A stretch of 10,731 bases of DNA. Source: Oscillospiraceae bacterium (GTDB lineage Bacteria; Bacillota; Clostridia; Oscillospirales; Ruminococcaceae). A program made the translations under genes and the position numbers. Positions 6,453 to 10,731 of the stretch are shown here, piece by piece (position 1 is the first letter of the stretch; every line of letters begins with the position of its first letter). The stretch lies in contig JAHHUB010000042.1 of assembly GCA_020024175.1 (NCBI GenBank), forward strand, positions 1 to 10,731. Direction: 5' to 3'. The notes below the pieces were generated by a model that was not told where the DNA came from, searched no databases, and worked only from the letters and a program-made list of their open reading frames with translations.

Positions 6453-8711
6453 TTACTTAATAATTATTTTATTATCTTCAAAGGCTATACTAATTTTTTC
6501 AGGTGTAATTCCACCGTTTTCTACCAATTTCATGCAGATTGCATCTTCACATTCTTTTCTCACTATGCGACGAATAGCTCTTGCACCTGTTTTATCACCG
6601 AAAGCCTTATGTGCAATATAGCTGACAGCTTCATCACACCAAGTAAGTTCAGAACCTTTATCGCTAAGAGAAGTTTTAAATTCATTGAGGAGAATTTCAG
6701 TGATTTTCTTGTAATTATCTTCGTCCAAAGCACGGAATACCACAATTTCATCAACTCTGGCAAGAAATTCAGGGCGTAAAAATTCTTTTAAAGCACCCAT
6801 AACTTTATCTTTATTTTGTCTTTCCGGCTGTTGATCAAAACCGAGAACATTTTCTCTTATATTGCTGCCAGCATTTGATGTCATAATAATCACAGTATTT
6901 TCAAAGGAAACTACTCTGCCATGGGCATCTGTAATTCTGCCTTCATCCAAAATCTGCAAAAGAATATTAAGTACATCGGGGTGAGCTTTTTCAATTTCAT
7001 CAAAAAGCACTACAGAATAAGGACGACGACGAATTTTCTCAGTGAGCTGACCTGCTTCATCATAACCTACATATCCTGGAGGTGAACCCACAATTCTGGA
7101 AACCGAGTGTTTCTCCATAAATTCGGACATATCAAGTCTGATAAGTGGATCAGCATCATCAAAAAGCTCAGAAGAAAGAACCTTGGCAAGTTCGGTTTTA
7201 CCAACGCCTGTAGGACCTACAAAAATAAAAGATGCAGGACGTTTCTTAGCACTTATGGACACTCTGGAACGCAGTACGGATTTTGCTACCAAATCAACAG
7301 CTTCATCCTGACCTATAACTTTTTCTTTAATTGTGTCGCCGATTTTAGCCACTTTGGTAAGTTCACTTGTTTTAATTTTTCCTGCGGGAATTCCTGTCCA
7401 AAGTTCAATAACTCTTGCCAAATCATCAACTGTAACTTCTCTGCCCAAAGCCTCTGTTTCAACTTGTTTAAGTTCATTGGTTACTTGCATTTTTTCTCCT
7501 CTGAGGTTTGCAAGTTTTTCATAATCACTGTCGTTTGTTCTTTCTCTTTCTTCTATTTCGTCGGTAAGAGTCTTTAACTTAGTATTAAGTTTATCAAATT
7601 CAGCCAGTTCCTTATTTGCCAAAGTGGAACATGAACAAGCTTCATCCAATAAATCTATTGCCTTATCCGGCAAATATCTGTCAGTAATATATCTTTCACT
7701 CAAAATAACTGTTTGAGCTGCAATTTCATCGCTTACTTTTACTCTGTGGTAATTTTCATAATATTTCTTAATGCCCTTAATAACCTTAATAGAATCAGCT
7801 ATAGAGGGTTCATTTACCTTTACAGGCTGGAATCTTCTTTCCAAAGCTGCATCTTTTTCGATATTTTTTCTGTATTCAGTAAAAGTTGTAGCACCAATTA
7901 CCTGAATTTCACCTCTGGAAAGAGCAGGTTTTAAAATATTAGCTGCATTCATAGAGCCTTCAGAATCTCCTGCACCTACAAGATTATGCACTTCATCTAT
8001 AAAAAGAATTACATTTCCTTCTGCCTTAATATCTTCAATAAGACCTTTTACACGGCTTTCAAACTGACCTCTGAACTGAGTACCTGCCACCATGGCTGTT
8101 AAATCCAGCATATAAAGGCGTTTTTCAGCCAGTCTGGGTGGAACATTTCCCTCAGCCAGCTTTTGAGCAATTCCCTCTGCAATGGCTGTTTTACCTACAC
8201 CGGGTTCACCGATTAAACAGGGGTTATTTTTAGAACGTCTGTTAAGTATTTGCATTACACGGTAGATTTCTTCTTCTCTGCCCACAATATTGTCAATTTC
8301 ATTGTTTTCAGCTTTTAAAGTTAAATCTGTGCAATAACTGTCAAGATATTTTCTCTTTGTTTTTTTCTTGCCTTTGGTTTTATTTTTATTATCAGTATCA
8401 GTTTCTTCAACAGTTTCCTTAGCTGGTACTATTGAATCACCGCCGAACAAATTCTGCAAAAATGGGAAAGGTTGAGCACCACCCATTTCAAAGCCATTTT
8501 CATCGCCCATAATATCCATCATTTGTTCACTCATAGTATCTATATCTTCATCGGTTATTCCCATTTTATCTATAAGTTCTTTTACTTGGGGAATACCCAG
8601 TTCTTTGGCGCATTGAAGACAAAGTCCCTCATTTACGGTTTTACCGTTTTCAAGATGGCTCATAAATATAACAGCCATTCTTTTTTTACACCTGGAACAC
8701 ATCATTTCCAT
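6453..8711 (-). CDS. clpE: ClpE-like AAA+ unfoldase (Clp protease ATP-binding subunit) with N-terminal zinc finger
   Basis: Hsp100/Clp unfoldase of 752 aa that should feed substrates to ClpP. The N-terminus lacks the Clp_N repeats of ClpC and instead has a Cx2C...Cx2C zinc finger (C5, C8, C31, C34), as in ClpE. AAA domain 1: Walker A GEPGVGKT 168-175, Walker B VILFIDE 234-240, R292/R293 in the arginine-finger region. A coiled middle part (about 370-420) holds a UVR-like DYEKLANLRGEK (396-407). AAA domain 2: Walker A GPTGVGKT 499-506, pore loop GYVG 546-549, Walker B VVLFDE 567-572, sensor-2 GAR 709-711. L623-G624-F625 matches the [LIV]GF loop that docks on ClpP, so it is probably a protease partner. 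The start is supported by GGAGG 9 nt upstream. No CtsR or CIRCE operator was seen. The ClpE name rests on the zinc finger and length; a ClpC-like clostridial variant is the alternative. Confidence 0.93.
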   Translation of the reverse strand: MEMMCSRCKKRMAVIFMSHLENGKTVNEGLCLQCAKELGIPQVKELIDKMGITDEDIDTMSEQMMDIMGDENGFEMGGAQPFPFLQNLFGGDSIVPAKETVEETDTDNKNKTKGKKKTKRKYLDSYCTDLTLKAENNEIDNIVGREEEIYRVMQILNRRSKNNPCLIGEPGVGKTAIAEGIAQKLAEGNVPPRLAEKRLYMLDLTAMVAGTQFRGQFESRVKGLIEDIKAEGNVILFIDEVHNLVGAGDSEGSMNAANILKPALSRGEIQVIGATTFTEYRKNIEKDAALERRFQPVKVNEPSIADSIKVIKGIKKYYENYHRVKVSDEIAAQTVILSERYITDRYLPDKAIDLLDEACSCSTLANKELAEFDKLNTKLKTLTDEIEERERTNDSDYEKLANLRGEKMQVTNELKQVETEALGREVTVDDLARVIELWTGIPAGKIKTSELTKVAKIGDTIKEKVIGQDEAVDLVAKSVLRSRVSISAKKRPASFIFVGPTGVGKTELAKVLSSELFDDADPLIRLDMSEFMEKHSVSRIVGSPPGYVGYDEAGQLTEKIRRRPYSVVLFDEIEKAHPDVLNILLQILDEGRITDAHGRVVSFENTVIIMTSNAGSNIRENVLGFDQQPERQNKDKVMGALKEFLRPEFLARVDEIVVFRALDEDNYKKITEILLNEFKTSLSDKGSELTWCDEAVSYIAHKAFGDKTGARAIRRIVRKECEDAICMKLVENGGITPEKISIAFEDNKIIIK

Positions 8712-8720
8712 AATCTATTT

Positions 8721-8725
8721 CCTCC
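8721..8725 (-). promoter_or_regulatory. Ribosome binding site of the Clp ATPase gene
   Basis: GGAGG on the minus strand, 9 nt before ATG 8711. It supports the first methionine rather than M3 or M4 as the start, so the zinc-finger cysteine C5 lies just inside the protein. Confidence 0.75.
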
Positions 8726-8801
8726 ATTTATATCAAAACATTGTTTAATATACAAAACTATAAATATATTAAACCAATAGTATGAACTTGATATTAAAAA
8801 A

Positions 8802-8829
8802 ATTATACATTTTAATTATATTGTACCAA
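8802..8829 (-). promoter_or_regulatory. Candidate sigma-A promoter for the Clp ATPase gene
   Basis: On the minus strand TTGGTA (8829-8824) and TATAAT (8807-8802) are separated by 16 bp, giving a perfect -10 and a 4/6 -35 (TTGACA consensus). Transcription would begin near 8795, giving a leader of roughly 85 nt. It overlaps the end of the upstream pgsA gene by no more than the intergenic space. In DNA this AT-rich chance matches are common, so this is a candidate only. Confidence 0.4.
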
Positions 8830-8831
8830 TT

Positions 8832-9371
8832 CTAATCATTACCGCCGTTTTTTAACTTAATAAATACAGGTATATAAAGTATGAAACATATAATTGTAAG
8901 AATAAGCAAAATAATAAGCAGTATAAAAGTAAAACTATCACTCATATCACTACATATAACAAGCATCAGCATTATAATATAAAACAGAACTGTATATACT
9001 TTTCCAAACCATCTGGAACCATCCAGTTTAATTTTCTTTTTCATCAGAAACACAGATGCTGCCATAATAGCCACATCTTTAATCATCAAAAGGGAGAATA
9101 AAACCCACATATGAGGTTTTTTTATACAAAAACATATACAAACTGCAAAAAGTGTCAGTTTATCTGCTACAGGATCTAAAACTTTTCCCAGTTGTGTAAT
9201 CATATTATATTTTCTTGCAATATATCCGTCCAGCATATCACTTATACCAGATACAGCTAATATTACTGCTGCTATAAGAAAATCAGTTACACTTTCTGCT
9301 GTCAAAAATTTATATGAAAAAAGCGGTATCATTATAATTCTTATAATAGTTATAATGTTTGGAATATTCAT
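8832..9371 (-). CDS. pgsA: CDP-alcohol phosphatidyltransferase (PgsA-type phospholipid synthase)
   Basis: Integral membrane enzyme of 179 aa that should transfer a phosphatidyl group from CDP-diacylglycerol to an alcohol, most likely glycerol-3-phosphate, in phospholipid synthesis. The full family signature DGx2ARx8Gx3Dx3D is present: D48-G49, A52-R53, G62, D66, D70, with the additional D45 before it. These aspartates bind the divalent metal and CDP. About six hydrophobic segments span the protein (roughly 5-22, 30-45, 72-85, 89-108, 125-141, 147-170). The start has GGAGG 8 nt upstream. The later segment reads SRWFGKVYT, whereas classical PgsA commonly has GKxKT, so this may belong to a clostridial side branch, and cardiolipin synthase-type activity cannot be excluded. 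It follows the CvpA gene by 46 bp on the same strand. Confidence 0.9.
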   Translation of the reverse strand: MNIPNIITIIRIIMIPLFSYKFLTAESVTDFLIAAVILAVSGISDMLDGYIARKYNMITQLGKVLDPVADKLTLFAVCICFCIKKPHMWVLFSLLMIKDVAIMAASVFLMKKKIKLDGSRWFGKVYTVLFYIIMLMLVICSDMSDSFTFILLIILLILTIICFILYIPVFIKLKNGGND

Positions 9372-9417
9372 TAATAAATCCTCCGAAATATATGATTGAT
9401 ACTTATTAAATCAGAAT

Positions 9418-10122
9418 TTATATTCCAATAAATTTTCCCAGTGAAATAAGCACATTAAATATTTTAGTTTGAGATACACTTTCCAGCGATATAAAAGGCA
9501 AAGTATTGTTAGAAGCTTTTATAACAAACATAAGAATATTTCCCATAACATACATTACTATTGTACCTTTTAAAATCCCGAATATAAATCCGATAAATCC
9601 ATCTAAAGAGCCTACTACCGGAACTTTCTTTACCAGTTTAAACACTGCGCAAATAATTTTTACAATAATTTGGCAAATAATAAAAATTATTATAAATAAA
9701 ATTCCTCTTAAAGCCGCTTTTATTATAGGTGAAAGAAAAACCAATATAGTTTCGGAAATTGCTTCTGAATTTTGACTTATTATATTATTAAACTGAGCAC
9801 TTACGCCTCCGGTTTCAAATTCCATCATATTTATCATATATTGAGGCAAAATATTCATCATTTCATATAATTTTTCTGCAATAATCTGATTGCTGTCCGA
9901 ATTTGCCACAGCAGTAGATATAATCTCAAGTAATTTATTTTTCAGTATTACTTCATATCCAAATAATGCACCTGCTCTGCTTAATATTACTGCTGCCAAA
10001 AGAGAAACTACCCACCCGAAAAACGAAACCATGGATACAGCAAATCCCTTTTTAGCTGCAAAAAAAGCAAATAATAATACAATTAAAACAGTTAAAAAAT
10101 CTATCATAAAAGCATTTAACAT
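9418..10122 (-). CDS. CvpA family membrane protein
   Basis: Membrane protein of 234 aa resembling the CvpA (colicin V production) family. Hydrophobic segments lie at about 6-22, 30-48, 138-158 and 172-200. The family-like elements are KKGFAVSMVSFFGW after the first helix, and the P-x-x-G-x-x-D-G-x-x-G-x-x-x-G-x-x-K-G pattern at residues 168-186 (VPVVGSLDGFIGFIFGILKG). A polar loop of about 85 residues (50-135) between helices two and three is longer than in the shortest CvpA proteins. The molecular role of the family in Firmicutes is not settled; links to envelope homeostasis have been reported in Gram-negatives. AAGGGGTG is the ribosome site. The gene begins 14 bp after the DUF5711-like gene, so the two are almost certainly co-transcribed. 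Confidence 0.85.
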   Translation of the reverse strand: MLNAFMIDFLTVLIVLLFAFFAAKKGFAVSMVSFFGWVVSLLAAVILSRAGALFGYEVILKNKLLEIISTAVANSDSNQIIAEKLYEMMNILPQYMINMMEFETGGVSAQFNNIISQNSEAISETILVFLSPIIKAALRGILFIIIFIICQIIVKIICAVFKLVKKVPVVGSLDGFIGFIFGILKGTIVMYVMGNILMFVIKASNNTLPFISLESVSQTKIFNVLISLGKFIGI

Positions 10123-10136
10123 TAATTCACCCCTTT

Positions 10137-10731
10137 TTATTTTGCTTCTCTTTTTAAATTGTTTAATTTATAAATTTCATTATGTGTAGAATAATAAAAA
10201 TGTTGTCCTATAACTAATGATTTTTTTACCCATGGAACATTTAATTTTTCAACTTCATTTCCTGTCAAATCAATAAATATAATTTCCTCTTCTGTAGTTA
10301 TACAACTGCCTTTTTCATCAATCATAATATCAAGAATTTTTTTGTTGATTTTATTTTCCGATAAAACTTCAGCTTTATTATTAAGCTGAACTACAGTATA
10401 TTCATCTTTTTTTCCATGTTCGGTAAATACCAAAACAGTATTTATACCTTCATCATAAAAATTGGACAATATTTTATTTTTAAATTCATACTTTCCTATT
10501 TGTCTGCCGGAATTGGTATAAGATTTTATGGATTTATCTGTAATCAGTGTAAGCTCATTGTTTTTTCTGTATCTTACACTAAGTGGATATTCCCCTTCAA
10601 AATCTATTTTCTTATAGTTTTGTGTATCAATTTTAAATAAATATAAACAGGAAACTTCTGAACCTTTTTCTGTATTAATTGCAGAAACAGCCAAATAATC
10701 CCCTTTTGGTGAAATGCTTATATCAGTTATT
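10137..10731 (-). CDS. DUF5711-like beta-propeller protein, 3' part (partial)
   Basis: The frame stays open to the right window edge, so the N-terminus is outside; about 198 residues are visible. A TTG at 10694 could be mistaken for a start, but the residues before it (DISISPKGDYLAVSA) form a typical propeller-blade turn of the S-P-x-G-x-Y-L-A-V type and continue the protein upstream. Further repeats alternate hydrophobic strands with polar turns (for example LSVRYRKNNELTLITDKSI, KGSCITTEEEIIFIDLTGN), consistent with WD40/PD40-like blades. Related clostridial proteins carry an N-terminal membrane anchor with the propeller outside, but that part cannot be checked here. The gene directly precedes the CvpA gene (14 bp), suggesting a joint envelope role. 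The DUF5711 assignment is by pattern and context, not by search. Confidence 0.68.
   Translation of the reverse strand, partial: ITDISISPKGDYLAVSAINTEKGSEVSCLYLFKIDTQNYKKIDFEGEYPLSVRYRKNNELTLITDKSIKSYTNSGRQIGKYEFKNKILSNFYDEGINTVLVFTEHGKKDEYTVVQLNNKAEVLSENKINKKILDIMIDEKGSCITTEEEIIFIDLTGNEVEKLNVPWVKKSLVIGQHFYYSTHNEIYKLNNLKREAK

Noticed and set aside
7107..7577. 156-codon open frame on the plus strand opposite the Clp gene
   Set aside because: Phe/Cys/Lys-rich translation typical of the antisense of an acidic, charged protein. It lies over the middle region and AAA-2 of a well-conserved gene.
8712..8831. CtsR or CIRCE heat-shock operator upstream of the Clp gene
   Set aside because: I looked for the GGTCAAA-type tandem heptads and for TTAGCACTC...GAGTGCTAA on both strands and found neither.
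10692..10694. TTG as the start of the last minus-strand gene
   Set aside because: The frame continues upstream to the window edge with a propeller-like S-P-x-G-x-Y-L-A-V turn, so this codon encodes an internal leucine.

Overview
This window reads as an ordinary core stretch of a low-GC Firmicutes chromosome, most likely a Clostridia member of the Ruminococcaceae/Oscillospirales type. That guess rests on AT-rich DNA, strong AGGAGG-type ribosome binding sites, a canonical F-type ATPase operon, and a zinc-finger Clp ATPase typical of Gram-positive bacteria. No species can be named from the sequence alone.

Positions 1-5145, plus strand: the distal part of an F1Fo ATP synthase operon in the canonical order atpF (3' end only), atpH, atpA, atpG, atpD, atpC, closed by a rho-independent terminator. 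Together these encode all five F1 subunits (delta, alpha, gamma, beta, epsilon) plus the end of stator subunit b. The genes for subunits a and c lie outside the window, so the coupling ion (H+ or Na+) cannot be judged. For atpA and atpD the ribosome binding sites favour starts slightly downstream of the longest open frame.

Positions 5150-6410: a small two-gene segment with a plus-strand class I SAM-dependent methyltransferase and a convergent minus-strand gene for a small N-terminally anchored or exported acidic protein of unknown function. The segment is bounded by two hairpin terminators with nearly identical stems.

Positions 6412-10731, all minus strand (read right to left): a DUF5711-like beta-propeller protein (5' end outside the window), a CvpA-family membrane protein, a CDP-alcohol phosphatidyltransferase (PgsA-type phospholipid synthesis), then a ClpE-like AAA+ unfoldase with an N-terminal zinc finger. 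The first three are tightly spaced with good ribosome binding sites and look like one envelope-related transcription unit. The Clp gene follows after 120 bp that hold a candidate promoter of its own, and ends in a strong terminator.

I saw no tRNA, rRNA, CRISPR array, transposase, phage gene or recognisable defence system, and no convincing undescribed system. The points most worth checking are the hairpin-bounded two-gene segment, the orphan small exported protein, and the clustering of the Clp unfoldase with envelope genes.
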